Assembly (NCBI RefSeq): GCF_020882245.1
Contig: NC_083599.1
Coordinates: forward strand, 53,594,748-53,658,747
DNA: 64,000 nt
Direction of reading: 5' to 3'
DNA from: Rhopalosiphum padi
Taxonomy: Eukaryota > Arthropoda > Insecta > Hemiptera > Aphididae
Position numbers and translations under genes: made by a program. The notes beneath the pieces are model-generated. The model ran no database searches. It was not told the origin of the DNA and saw nothing but the letters and a program-made list of their open reading frames with translations. This document shows positions 47,488-60,625 of the stretch, piece by piece. Each line of letters starts with the position of its first letter. Position 1 is the stretch's first letter.

Positions 47488-49020
47488 TTGAGATACCTAT
47501 TAATTAAAGACAAAGGATTATTATCTGTTAAATACTTCTTAATTTAATTATATATAGGTATTGTTAGTAATTTTTTTATTTTTAATGCCGAAAGGTGATA
47601 TTCTAAAAAATAGACTGATAATTTTTATTTATTTGGTATAATTATGTATTTAAATTTAATAGTTTTAAGACTAAAAATATATTTATTTCACATTTATTTG
47701 TTAGTTTATTATTTATCTCTTGGATGCACCTTCCGGATGTCCCTTTACGCTCATCCTGCATAGATACTATTTAGACACTATTCTAGCTTGTATTAAATAA
47801 CATAAATCATTATCATGTTACATGATAAAATATAATGAAAAATTTAAAAATATTTTTTTGGCCTTATGATCTTTATATTTTTTTGTGTGTCTTTGTGGTT
47901 ATTATAGCACTGCATATTTTAATGGGTTTGCTTAGTTTTTATATATGTAATATGTACTTAGATACAATAATATAATATGTATGGGTTATTACAGTTTGCT
48001 ACATCAATGATTTAAATAACATAAATTAATTAAAAATTAACATAAAATAAAATCATACTTGATGTTATGCTTTTTATACCATACATACATCTCACTGCAG
48101 TGCTAACAAACAAATATTCAATATTTCAATACGGCAATAAATAAAATTCAATACTTCGTCAAATATCATAATATGATTTAATATAATAAAGTTAAATTAA
48201 AGTTAAAATATGAGTACATAGGTATAATATTCTTAAAACTTAAAAACAATTAATTATTATTTAACAATAGTACATGAATTCAATTTGTATTGTTAAAAAT
48301 TAATATATCATTCTCGTATATTATATAACATTTACATAGTTTGATTAAAATTTATTCTACGAATATAATTCAAAAACAATAACATAAATTAAAGTATAAT
48401 AATAATAATTATTAAAATTTATATAAATATTAACCAAATAATATATCCATGTTAACAAATTAATATTACCATTAACAGCTTTTGAATTCTTAGCATTAAA
48501 AAACAAAATCGTTTAGGTTAGGTATTGGTGTTAACACCTTTTATATACCTATTCCCAATAAAACCAATGTGACGATGCTATAAATTTGGAGAGGAATAAA
48601 TGATCCTTACGGACATCTAAGCTGTTATTGTTATAATTGAACTTTAGCATTTTACAGGGAATATTTGAGTGGATTGCTCATGGAAGTGTAGGTCTTACAA
48701 GAACTGCTTGCCAGTGAAAAGATAAGAATATTTTATAAAATTCAAACATTATTTGATATATAAGTGATAATATTGTTTTCTTTGGGTTATATAATAATTT
48801 ATATAAAAGTATCAATATCACATTATCTTGTTGCGTATATTCATAAAACTATTTTTGTAACTATTGATGAGATTTGTTTCTTTCTCTAGCCCAAATTAGG
48901 CTAACAGAAAAGAACGAAAATTATTAAAAGTATAATATGTTTACCGAAAATATTACTTGGCCCTGTAATAATTTAAGTATAATTCGTAGCATAAAGTACT
49001 CCTTTATGAGAACATAAGTA
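47488..49020. other. AT-rich DNA, nothing recognised
   Basis: No conserved coding segment or paired transposon ends were found. Confidence 0.5.
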
Positions 49021-49320
49021 GTGCTATACTCCATTTCACGATAAAATGCAACTGGACGGTAACCAGAAATCGTCCACCCTGGTTCATTCCCACCATAAAA
49101 TCTGCTTAAACGCCTCTAATCGCAACTTTTAGTATATCGTAAGAGCGATGTTGAAGGAAACTATACACATTGTCTTCACAGTATGGTTGGGGAATTGGAC
49201 CTATAAACAGCAGTGCTACGACATTTGTATACGAAAGAGTTACGTTACTCGTGAAACGAAGTACAGGGTAGATTAGTGTGGCAATCAAATAACGAGAATT
49301 TGTTTCTTGCATTTCAAGTG
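49021..49320 (-). other. GC-richer segment with two protein-like minus-strand frames
   Basis: One frame (49106-49312, 68 codons from MQETNSRYLIATLIYPVLRF) is hydrophobic and ends ILKVAIRGV. Directly after it, in another frame, an open stretch reads RFYGGNEPGWTISGYRPVAF and continues with EMEYSTTYVLI. Both look less random than the surrounding translations, and composition is distinctly less AT-rich. I do not recognise either; an old coding exon or a decayed transposon are both possible. Confidence 0.3.
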
Positions 49321-49439
49321 GTTAATCTGATGTCATAAAAATGATTTTATTGTACAGTTCATAAGTCAATAAATTAGTCTACAAAGTTTAATAGTGATCA
49401 CTGTTTAAAATTAAATTTATTGCTGTACGAATTTTAAAA

Positions 49440-50360
49440 GTTGGTGGGATAGTGTCATGACGTCGAAAAATGTGGGACGTGAGAAACGATCAACAAGTTG
49501 TCATGAATATTCTTGCGAAAAACTGGCCGCAATTATCCAAAAATTGAAGAAGTGTTCCGACACAATCCTATGTATATGAAAAGGGGGCTTATTTTGCAAC
49601 AGGACGAGAATCAGTGGCAGACGACGGATCAGGAGCAGTTGTCCGAAAAATGATTTCACGACTATTCCACAGTTATCAGTGATCCAGCAGTAACACCGGT
49701 GTAAAAAAGAAACATTATCAATTAACGCTACACTTGAACAAAAAGAAAACGAAAATATCACTCGACTTGCTATGCAATACCACCTCAAGTTGGTCACTGG
49801 GTAACCACCGTATTATATATATAAACTACCCTACTACTCTTATCATTTTTCGGACAAGTGCTTATCACTCGCAGACAATGCAAGGTCAAAGTGCCCCTAA
49901 AACCCTGAGCGTTTGGATGTGTTTGTATGTTCGTATCGACGTTTTATAATTTGAATGTTGTCAAATTATCTATAAGTACATTAATAAAAAAAAACATTCA
50001 TCAGATGTTACACAACGATTTTTCGTTGCTTGCATTAAACAAAAACGGTTGAGCTCTTCACAATGAAAATGCGCTTATTTATACGTCACTTATAGTTCAG
50101 TTTTAGACCAGTATAAACAACACTACCTATCCGATCTCAGTGTAGTCCAGATCAGGCTCCACTAGACATCTGGCTCTTTCCATACTTGAATAAATCAATG
50201 CAAAGTCATCGTTATAATAATTCAATTCGAAGGAAATTCGACGAGCTGTGATTTCGGTGTTGAAGAGTCTAACTTCTAAAGACTATCAGGGGTGCTTCTA
50301 AAAGTGAAAAGAACGCTGGAACAAGTCTATCAAACTCAGCGGAGAGTATTAGGTACGTGG
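49440..50360 (+). pseudogene. Probable mariner-type transposase remnant
   Basis: Weak plus-strand similarity to the C-terminal half of mariner transposases: HNENALIYTSL near 50063 (family HDNA-HTS), QAPLDIWLFPYL near 50150 with a frameshift (family LAPCDFWLFPKL), and a later LLKVKRTLEQVYQTQRRVL helix. Stops and frameshifts are many, and the D,D motif context is damaged. Terminal repeats were not found. The family call is an inference from short segments. Confidence 0.4.
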
Positions 50361-51129
50361 ATATAGATATACAAATTAAATTCATAAATACAAAAATAAA
50401 CAATTGAAAATTAAAAACTCTCATTTTTTAATTGCCACACCACGTACGTCTTATGTTCTTGTTATCGTTTCTTATAACTTGTATTGAGAACGTTGAACGA
50501 ATGTATTTAATATTATAATCATCGGAAATATTTAAAATCCACTGTATCAAAATGAAATTGTGCACCATTATCAACCATGATATTTGTTTTCCTAAACAAT
50601 AATACTCATACCTTCATTAAACCAAATTTTATGTTAAATTATGTTGTACTTCAAGTAAAAATTTGGTGTAAGACTTTGTACGACTTACTCAATATAAATA
50701 CAATTATGTATATTTAAACAAGTTAAATAAATAATCTCTTAAATTATAGTATTTTGGTTAACTCACCGATATTTAATAAATTTTGTCTAGAAACTATTTC
50801 ACACAACTTATAAAATAATATTATTAAATTGAATTAACATATTTTTGGAATAAAATAACTTTCATAAATAATCAAATAAAACCTAATATACCTATAGTAA
50901 GGTATAAAGATCATATATAACTGATACATTTAATTTTAATATGGCCGTGGTATTATAATAATTAATAATTAAGAGGTAGTAGGTATAAAAAATTCAGATT
51001 GAAGAAATATGGATACCATATAAAAACATAGCATAGTTATAGTTATTTATAATTAATTTATAACGAGTGCATAGGAGGTGAAGATTTTCTTGAATTTGTA
51101 ATAGCTTACAACAAAATGAAAATTTCGGA

Positions 51130-51480
51130 CTTCAAAAAAACAGCTTATAGTTAGACAAGGTTAGAACGGAGCATCAGCAATAAATGGATAGTATAAAGGT
51201 GTTCAAAATATTTTACCACATGCTGTTTACGTTCACTGCGCTTCTTACTCGCTTAATGTAGTTAAAGGCATATCGTGTCAAATTAAATGTATTAGAAATT
51301 GTATCTGAACAGAATCCTCGATAATAACATTATTTCGAGATGCGTTACTAAGATCACAAATATTAACCAAATTTATTAACGAATATACCTCAAAACAAAA
51401 ATACATGAAACACGTTGGGTTAATCTTTATGAAAGTTTGATTAGGTTAAAGAATTATAAGAGATTTAGAAAAGTGTTCAA
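51130..51480 (+). pseudogene. ZMYM1-like hAT (DUF4371) transposase fragment
   Basis: Plus strand: GASAING, stop, YKGVQNILPHAVYVHCASYSLNVV, CIRNCI, then in another frame FRDALLRSQILTKFINEY and KIHETRWVNLYESLIRLK. This is the middle of the DUF4371 hAT core, from the catalytic 'YDGASAMSG' region to the 'ETRWV' motif. It is broken by stops and at least one frameshift. It is of the same family as the 39600-40270 fragment but on the other strand. Confidence 0.65.
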
Positions 51481-51499
51481 ATATAAAAAACATCACAAA

Positions 51500-53460
51500 C
51501 TGCTTTTCAGTTATAAACTGCAAATAATCAACTGCTCTCCGATTTTTGTTATAGCCTTGTAATCAATTGATAAACTTTTTTTGCTTATCTTTTGCAATAC
51601 AAAAAGTCTATCCCCTCCTCTCAAGAAATAATTTTTTGTGAACGTGCCTGGTTATAATTATAATAACTAGAGAGCGAATTTTTCTGTATTTTTTAATCTT
51701 TTGGTTAAACCCTTCGGACTTCAAAGATAGTTGATTAAATTTTGTTGAGCACAGTTAATTATTTGTTTGAGCATATTTACTATAGTATTCTTTATTCATA
51801 TAAAAAAAAGGTCCATTATGTACTTATTTTTAAAGAAAATTAAAATTTCAATTATAGTTATCATACCACGCGCTCTGGTAGGTAGTATAATATTTGTTAT
51901 ATTTTTAGATTAGGTTATTATTGTTGACTGTCAAACTTCACGGACGATAAAATTTGATATTTTACATAATTTTGTTAAATACAATATTATAACATATAAG
52001 TGAACCGTAAATGAAAAACTAACATGAAAATGGTGGCTCATAATTTTCACCACGACCAAAAAACGAATTAGAAATTAAAAAAAGTCGACTAAAAGCTTAA
52101 ATATACACTAGGTACCTAAATTACAACACATAAATACCTAATAAGTGTCATCAATACTAAACATAGTAACAACAATAAAACTGTGGCAACAGGGAAAAAT
52201 CTTTCTAGAATGTTTACATCTCAAGATTTATTTTTTGACAAGTACAAGTTAAATTAGAGAGAACAATAATTCTGTATAAATGGTTTATTTATATTATATT
52301 ATATTTATTATAATATAATATTATTAACAAATAACAAGAAAAATCAAATCCAACCAAGACACAAATGTGCTGTTTTCACTTAAAAAACAGAAATACTAGG
52401 AAGCGAATTTATATAAAGTGGGTTGGTAGAAACGATCCTAATCTAACCCAATATACCATGGAATAATATTAGATGAAATCTCATCATTTAAAGAACATAG
52501 TATTAAGAGGATATTATACTCGTATATGATACCTTCGTTTTACTAATAAATATAGAAGCAAATTGGCGTCCAACATAATTCATCTTATGATGTTGGTTTT
52601 ATTAATATAATAATTAATTTACCTATCATTGAACTTTAAGGTAATAATACCAATAAAAGCCAACGTGATACACTTCATTTTTTTCAAGTTTGATATAAGA
52701 TAAATTGACTAATATTAAAGCTAACACCATAAAATGGATTCGGCTGAACGCAAAATGTGTATTATATTGTACGTTAGTAACACAGAAACAATACAAGCTG
52801 GTTCGACGTTCAATGTTAAAGTATAAAACCATTAAAACCCAAAGTACAAGACTTAAGTTTCAACGTAACTTTTTCCATTTGACAACAAAACTAAAAAAAC
52901 CATTTAAAACAAACGAGATTATAGAGTTGGAGAACTGAGTACAATTAAACGACTCCATCCAACCTTACTATATTATATAAACCTGCAGCGTAACTAATGA
53001 AAAACCATTAATAAAATGAGCACAAGTCACCAAAACAAAATAAAATATAAAGATGAAAACATCATGTAAGCGTTGCGAACGTTAGACAGATGCAACATGA
53101 TGTTAATTAGAAAATGTACTCATCTGTATCATGTTTCTAACACAATGTGCCAAGGATAACATAGTACAAGTTAATAAAAACACCATAGAAAGTTACTTAT
53201 CAGCTACAATATAAGATTTGATCAAGTTATCGATTGTTAAATTCTAAGATAAACTTGACTTATTAATATTTATAATATTATTTATTAACTCTGTTACGTA
53301 TACATAGTTAACTTTAAACTTAGTGTTTATTTGTGTTGTTTGTAGATATTTATAATTTATATTATTTAATTTATTACTAACTTCTATTTATGAATTATTG
53401 AAGTCTAACCAGAAACGATAAAAGACGATTTAGCAGTTAGTTTTTTTAGAAGAAAAGCAT
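51500..53460. other. AT-rich DNA, nothing recognised
   Basis: Short frames on both strands (52626-52938) overlap each other and have no recognisable features. This is downstream of the minus-strand gene whose last exon ends at 53511. Confidence 0.5.
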
Positions 53461-53492
53461 GCTAGAATATACTTTTCATATTATATTATGAT

Positions 53493-53498
53493 TTTATT
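53493..53498 (-). terminator. Polyadenylation signal of the serine-rich gene
   Basis: AATAAA on the minus strand, 12 bases past the TGA stop codon (53513-53511). Confidence 0.65.
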
Positions 53499-53510
53499 CA
53501 ATATATGGGA

Positions 53511-54057
53511 TCATTGAGTGGGCAACAAATTCAGCTCCACTACTGCAGACACGTCGTTACTACTGACGGTACTACTGCATTCTATATCATCATTACCTTC
53601 GACACTTTGACATCCTTGTGCCACGTTATCACTGACACCCATCACCTGGACCACCGGTGAAACACACCGTTTCTTTGTCAACGACATTACATTCAAAAGC
53701 TTTTTCCTGTTGGGCTTAACAGTTGTATCTAGAGATGACCATGACAACGATAAATGTTTCTTGCCCTTCGATGACTTTGGTCTACCGGTGTTTTGTGGTG
53801 ATGATGGCGGGCGTGATGCCGAAGACCCTCGGTGTCGTCTGTCACCTAGGCAGCAGCTACGTCTCAGTCGCTCGGTTACCGAACTGGAACGGCTATCATC
53901 GTCCGAACTAGATGTTTCGTACGACGATAAGTGCGCCTGGGCAGACGATGACGTGGATCGACGATGGCGTTCCCGTTTACCGCGCTTGGGCACACTCAAG
54001 AATTCAAACATTTCGTCCATTACACGTTCTCCGGTAACCACCTTCGGTAATTCATCA
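53511..54057 (-). CDS. Unrecognised serine-rich basic protein, 3'-terminal coding exon (partial)
   Basis: The coding exon starts after the acceptor TTTTTTTGTCTAG (54058-54059 are its AG) by completing one codon and then encodes 181 residues to a TGA. It opens DELPKVVTGERVMDEMFEFL, a compact segment that could be the end of a folded domain. A basic and serine-rich part follows (KRGKRERHRR, then clusters of Ser and SSSDDDSRSSS), with further Arg/Ser and Lys-rich stretches and an acidic/hydrophobic end ELNLLPTQ. Codon content is much GC-richer than the surroundings, supporting a real host gene. Possible phosphorylation and nuclear or cytoskeletal roles cannot be judged. Upstream exons should lie at higher coordinates on the minus strand but were not found in the window. 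I do not recognise the family. Confidence 0.7.
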
Positions 54058-54139
54058 CTAGACAAAAAAAAAATATTTGATAAGTTATGTATGCACTTGG
54101 TGATCTTCATTGTCCCATAATCATAGACAAAAATCACAC

Positions 54140-56460
54140 AAAATAATTTAACCCAAATTGGCGCAGGCTAAAATAATCACACATTATGTTTCAAATGAAT
54201 GGCGAACATTTCCCCCCCCCCGGTTATTTTCGACACAGTAAGACATTTTCCCACCATATTCAAAATGTATTTAAAATATGTATTAAAATAATCACAATAT
54301 ATTTTGCATAAGCCCATTACAATTATTATAGTAGATACCTCACATTCATATGGAATGCACATAATGCTACAAAAAAAAAATAATACAGGTAGAACAATTA
54401 ATACAAGTGAAGGTTTCAATAACAAATTTAAAAGGTTAATAAGAAGTTAACACCCAACTATTTGGAAATTTATAGAAGCACTTTAGAGATGAAATTCGGT
54501 AGCATTTATTAAATTGTTAAGTATCTAAACTGGTATCTATGGTTGAATATACAAAAAAAAAATATATAAAAAAGGCTTAAAAATATGTGTTTAGGGATAA
54601 GTAAAGAATCGGACATTAAAGAGTTTTTACAAAATATTTTATATCTATGTCACAATTTCTAGTTATTTTTTTATTATTTTGATTTGTATTATTATTACTA
54701 CTACTATTATTATGTATTTTAAATTAATTAATAATGTAAAATTGTGAATAATTAAATTTATTACACATTAAAAAAAAATAAAAAATATAATTACATATAT
54801 TTTATTATATTAATATACTAATTATACAGGTATATTGAAATAAAAATATAGTGGGAAAATATTCCCATCAAAAAATATACGAGGGGGAAATGTCTTATTA
54901 TGCCGGAAATAGCCTAGGGGAAATTGTCCAGGTGGGAAATGTCCACTTACAGTTTCAAATAATATCAGTAAAGTATAATGTATAAAATGAAAATTAATTT
55001 AATGTATTTAGTGGGTAAAATGAAATTATAAATACCTATCTTGTTAAATTTAGTTATAATATGTTTATATTTTATTTAAAATTGTTAGAAATTAAGCGTA
55101 AAATAAATGACTCACACTAACCTTACATTTATTTCTACCTAAACATTGATAACTATAGATTTCTAGCTTATCTATATTTGTTGCTGAGATAAAAGGATCA
55201 ATTGATTTTTCATATATTTTAGCGTACTTTATTTTTTAAGAATACGCTACACCCGCATGATGAAATTTAAAAAATAAACATTATTGTAAGAAAATAATAA
55301 ATCAATATTAAAAAATACTAAAGAAAAAAGTTAGTACGAATGTTTTATAAAAATTTTCAAATTAAAAAAATAGAAAACTTCGTAGAAAAAAAATTAATCA
55401 TATAAAAATAACTATAAAATATCATCTATTATCTCAATTCCCAGTTACAATAATACTGGTACTATATTAAAAAGTACAATCATATAATATAGCCTAGCCG
55501 TATAGGAAAAATACGTCTAAACATATTCCTCCCAAAAATGTCCATTAATAGGTTTATGATATTTTTTTAACATTTTTTTAACTAAACAGTTGACCAGAAA
55601 TGGTTGCTTTATAAACAAAGAGATGATAATAATAAAATATCATTAAAAAATAAAAAACAATAATTTTGAAAATACCAAGTGCATTATAATTTACACTTAA
55701 TGTTATAAAAAAATATAAATTAGTAAGCAGAAAAAATATATAGGGGGGAATTATATATCATAAAAGAAAGTTGAGATAATAATTGTGTCACTATTCGTTT
55801 GAATATTTGTCTCAGTGTTGAAACTAGTTTTGATCACCGTTAACAACGTTCTTATGTGTACTTATTTATTTTAAAACACACATTTAAGCAATCGATGTAT
55901 TAATAAAATGTGCCATACAACATTTTTTCCGCTAGATTAAAATTGTTAAAATTGATCTATTATGTTCACGCACGTGTGTAAACACGATTTAACATAAAAA
56001 AACAAAACACGTTAAAATCAATATATTTTTTCATGCGCAAATATCAGTATGTACCATAGAGGTAACTTAATATTCAAACAGCAGGCAGGCGTAAGAGATC
56101 CTAGGTACAATCCTCGTACTATGTGATATTTTCATTCCTTTTAAATATTAAAACTAATCTCAATAAGGTACCCTTGCGTTATTTCATAGGTGGGTACCTA
56201 CCTACATTAGTAACATATAACAATGCTGGCAATAGTGTTCAAAATTACTATCCCAATCGTGTGAAATGTCATATTTTTTTTAATATTTTAAAATTTACTT
56301 AGATCTACAAGTGGAAAATGTGTTTTCAACGATACTAATTGTTTTAATGATATTTTTGTTTTGTATACATTTTTCAAAGTTAAGAACATTTTTCACAATT
56401 TATTTTATTATCGAAAGTATATTGTTTTAACCATCAAATTGGTAGAGGTTCATGTAGTGG
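54140..56460. other. Probable intron of the serine-rich gene, no exon found
   Basis: AT-rich with homopolymers. A C-run lies at about 54211-54220. By position, this is upstream of the last exon on the minus strand and so likely intronic. Confidence 0.4.
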
Positions 56461-57082
56461 TCATATACTAGGGCCGTATTTAAGTGGATGTCAATGAGAA
56501 CATTTAGGAGAAGGCTAGGCGATGTTGGAGCTTATGTATTATAGGCATATTTTTTTTTGTAAGTATTTAGTAGAGTAAAAACTTTTTTGCCTTTTGGTAA
56601 GTTATTTAACAATACCTTTTAAAATCGCGATACTAACACTATGATATGGTCGTATGCCGGCATTTGTCAATTAATAAAATATAAGTGATTTCAATATCCA
56701 CGGTTATCTACACAGGTTGGAGCTCGTGGATATGCTACCCATGTAGTCACCATGTCGTGGCGACCACGGGTACCAATAGCGTTAGATGTACTTAGACCAA
56801 CATTAACACGTCTTAAATAGGATATTAGATGGTTTTTTATTTCTATCTTCTAAGTAACATAATTTAGCAATAATTAGTACATAACTAAAATTGTTAGTTA
56901 TATTTTTTTCTATTGGGTAATCAAGTCATATTATTTTTATCACTAATTTACAGCAATTTATTGGCGAAAAACTACCTAATTTATTGATTACTGCACGTAT
57001 AAAAACATTAAAAACCTGGTCTGATACAACTAGCGCTATTAGTTCCCATAGTTGCCACTTCAACAAGTAATAATGTCACGAG

Positions 57083-57886
57083 CAGGCCCGGATTGAGCCA
57101 CCAAGTTACCTCAGTTTTGATTTTTTTGTACAATTTGGGGGCATTTTTTTTAAAATTTTAGATTTTTAAGAAAGTTTGTTTAATATTCAAAAAACTAATT
57201 TTAATATTATTACTGTGGGGTTTTTTTGTGATTAAATTTATCAACCAATAAGATAAAAAAAATAATAAGATTTACTGTTTGAGTGTTATACATTGATAAA
57301 AAGAGTGCTCTTTCAAACATACGCTGATCATACACGCTTATCGAATATTATATTAATAAATTGTATGGATTAAATGTATTATGTTATTGTTTATTAATTA
57401 TTAATATTATAATTCATATTTTAAATGACCTAATCTTATTATCACACCACCCATATCACTAATAAAAATTATTATTTATAAATACATTTTTTCATTTATT
57501 TTATTAGATTTTTAGATCAATTTTTAAGTTCATTTTTTGAAATTGTTAGGGCATTTTTTGTGTTATTTAGGTCATCGATATCCTAACTCTAATGATTATA
57601 ATCATAAAAAGTAAGATTATTAATGAAGATTTAAGATAGTATTTTGGTTATTAATTATACCGCAGAATTGGTATTATGGTTTAAAATCTTGTAATATTGT
57701 CTTATATATTTGACTGTATAGTATTTTACAGTACTATTTTATAGGTAGGCTTACTGCTTAGCCCCTCCCCAAAGCCCCCCTAGCTACGCATATGATTTAA
57801 ATACAATTTTATAATTTTAAGTAGTGAGGGTTGAGGACTGCTTTAATTGTTGTGCTCGGCCCGGTTTTTTTGCCAATCCGGCCCTG
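57083..57886. mobile_element. hAT-type non-autonomous element (804 bp) with 8-bp target duplication
   Basis: Left end CAGGCCCGGATTGAG and reversed right end CAGGGCCGGATTGGC form the terminal inverted repeat. Flanks are GTCACGAG and GTTATGAG, an 8-bp duplication with two mismatches. Its ends resemble the 5586-6690 element (CAGAACCGGATT), so both belong to one hAT family. No transposase segment is recognisable inside. Confidence 0.72.
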
Positions 57887-58059
57887 GTTATGAGCTCCAA
57901 CCTATGTAATCAGATAACCGTGGTGATATCACAGAATATAAATATTAATTTAACAACCCATGATTATAGATATAGTCTATTCAAAATAAGAACGGTACTT
58001 GATGGTCGTCTTGTGTGCATGGATGTGGCTTTGTTCTGAAGATCGGAATGTCTTGTTTG

Positions 58060-60284
58060 GAATTGGGAAAAAAAATTAACACAAGGAGCGCTGATGTACT
58101 ATGGTTGTTCGGTTTCCCCATGAATCGATTCGGGGTATTCGGGGCACTGTGTATATGGTATACCGTGGTTTGACTTCTTTTTATAAAATTAAGGTACTTT
58201 TGTATAACATGAAACGATAAGTACACATAAATAATAAATTATAACTATAAATTTATCAAAATAATTTCAAAAAAGAAATATAATTTTTTAATTTTTTTTT
58301 TGTTTGGTATGTGCAAAATATATGGTTGACCAGTGCATAAAAAGTGTAAATATGGCCCTGCGCCCCTGCAAATAATTAATACTCTTAATGTAGTGTTGAA
58401 AGTGTAGTAAATACCATGCGTAATACAGCTATTACCTTAGATCATATACAATGGATAGTCATTTGAAAAATCTATGAAGCCAACACAGATCACCAGGATC
58501 ATATGGTGATATACGCATGCATATCATTTATTATGTTGGTTTCAACTCGTTCTATGAGCAAGACATGCAATGCCTCTACCCATTATATATAATTTAAGGC
58601 TATACATACTGAACACCGTTTTCATATTTACTAACAAATAGATAACTAAAATTACTTGATAACAACACCTTTATTTTAAAAAGTCTTCTGAAAAAAATTA
58701 ACCATTCTATAACATGTTTACATTTATTTTTAGATATTTTATGTGATTGTTTTTGGGCATTAAAATCCCAGACCTTTTTTCCATACTGAACTATCGTTTT
58801 TTAAATTTACGTTTATCGTTATTGTTGTATTGTAATTATCATATTTTGAGTGTAGCTAATTAATACTTGGATAACGTCGATATGTCCTATAATGAATTAT
58901 TTCAAAATAAGTGGTGCAAATGATCAAAAATAAAACAATTTAACTACAATATCGATAACAAATCACTACAGATAATACCTTGTTATAATATACAGAAACC
59001 CTAATTTAAACTATAAAATAAGTAGTGGTTTTTACTGTAAAAATTCTAAGCGTTTATAAGAGATTAATATTTTAATAGGTTTTCCCTTTAATTTATTATT
59101 TTGCTTACTTGTTACACTGAACTTTGTGATGACCATGATTCATTTCTTTCCTGTTTGCTCAAACAACATATTATGCCGAATAACCCCGGACTGCATTAGG
59201 AAACGATAACGTTCCCAAAATATTCCAGAAACCTTTCAAAAACATAATCATTTCCTAAATGTGGTCTGAGATAGTACAAATATATTTTAATATAATCAAA
59301 ATCGCAACTAGAGAAGCTTTAGGGGTTACATCCACCACTTTAATATAGTTTAAAATCCTGTGAAATTGTTTGTGATATTTGTTTTATTTTTAAAATAAAG
59401 CTTATGATTACATCGCTCGCTTTCATTTTTTGTTGGAATATACCCCTTAATCACAGCATTTTGTTCCTAGTTGCGCTTTCGAATAAAATCAATTAAAATT
59501 GTGAAAACATTAAGGGACAATTTAAAATAACATAATAAATGGCATTTAATAAATTAAAATTATTTCAAAAATAAAATTGATATTTTATTGGATTGTAATT
59601 CCATGTAGGTATATTGTTTTTTTACTAAGCATTTTACTGAGATTTGATCGACTAAGGACTTGTTGTATTATACAAATAATCATTAGTTACGAGTTAATGT
59701 GGCTACACTTATTTTAATGTGCCTTTTCCTATAGTCTATAATACTAACACATTGTTGTTCTGAAATTTAAAATGTACCTAATAATGTTTTTTTTATAGTT
59801 ATATAAGTAGTTAAAACTCAAACTTTATCAATTATAGTAGCTATTGAAAATACACTAGATTTGGTAAGAAAGAGGAATTCTTCTGGAATTATTTCTGATA
59901 TTAAGTGTACTTTTATTAGTTTTTATTATAAATATAAATGTATATAATTTTATTTCATAATATAAAATCCACACAGGCCAATTTAATCCACACATTTTTT
60001 AAACCCATGGCCTTCAAAGCCTTTATATATTTTTAACTTTTTAACTTTTTGTGGCCCTCAGTTATATACAAGTTTAAATTGGCCCATCATATACAAAAAG
60101 TTGGACCACGCTGATCTATAATAATAATATTCCTAATAGAATTATATACAACATTTAAAAGAACTATTTCTTATTTACAGTTTTAATTTAACTAATCTTT
60201 TAACTTAATTGTTCATGGCATATTTTTATTATAAGTACATTTTACCTACATTTTTATATTAAAATTAAAAGGTATATAATAAAC
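58060..60284. other. AT-rich DNA, nothing clearly recognised
   Basis: No gene is supported. A stretch at about 59980-60120 has GGCCC/GTTGGACCACGCTG words like a degraded hAT end, without a paired terminus. Confidence 0.45.
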
Positions 60285-60625
60285 TAGTAAAGGTGTGCTC
60301 AACTTTTTTTTAACTTGCGGGCCACATTTGAAATTTATATTTATATTGCGGGCCGTTTATACTTCATGGATTTTTTGTAAATTTCGATACAATGTACAAT
60401 AGATATATTAGGACCTAATATTTAGATCATTAGGACAATCGGTATGTCTATTGTATATTTTATCTGATGTAATTTAGTCTTTGTTCACTTATCGGATTTA
60501 TGACTAACTGTATGTGTTTAAAGTACTGACTATTTATATTTTACCCCTTTACAAATTTCTAATTTTTATAAAATGGTCATGGGCCGATTGGAATACTTTC
60601 GCAGGTTGGGCACGCTTAAACTGGT
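60285..60625. repeat. Degraded hAT-like MITE
   Basis: The left side has GTGTGCTCAAC and then GCGGGCC twice. The reversed right side has CAGTTTAAGCGTGCCCAACC and GGCCCATG. These pair as imperfect ends of the hAT type seen at 35867 (TGCCCAACC, GGGCC). No convincing 8-bp duplication was found, so the limits are approximate. Confidence 0.45.

Noticed and set aside
53710..54120. 136-codon plus-strand frame
   Set aside because: Antisense to the serine-rich exon, which has an acceptor, a stop and a polyadenylation signal on the minus strand.
56080..56140. Possible SINE B-box (GGTACAATCC)
   Set aside because: Single weak match without A-box, tail or target duplication.
56469..58368. Larger hAT element with ends like TAGGGCCGTATTTA and CAGGGCCATATTTA enclosing the 57083 element
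   Set aside because: Flanks (TCATATAC and CGCCCCTG) do not match, so the pairing of the ends is not supported.
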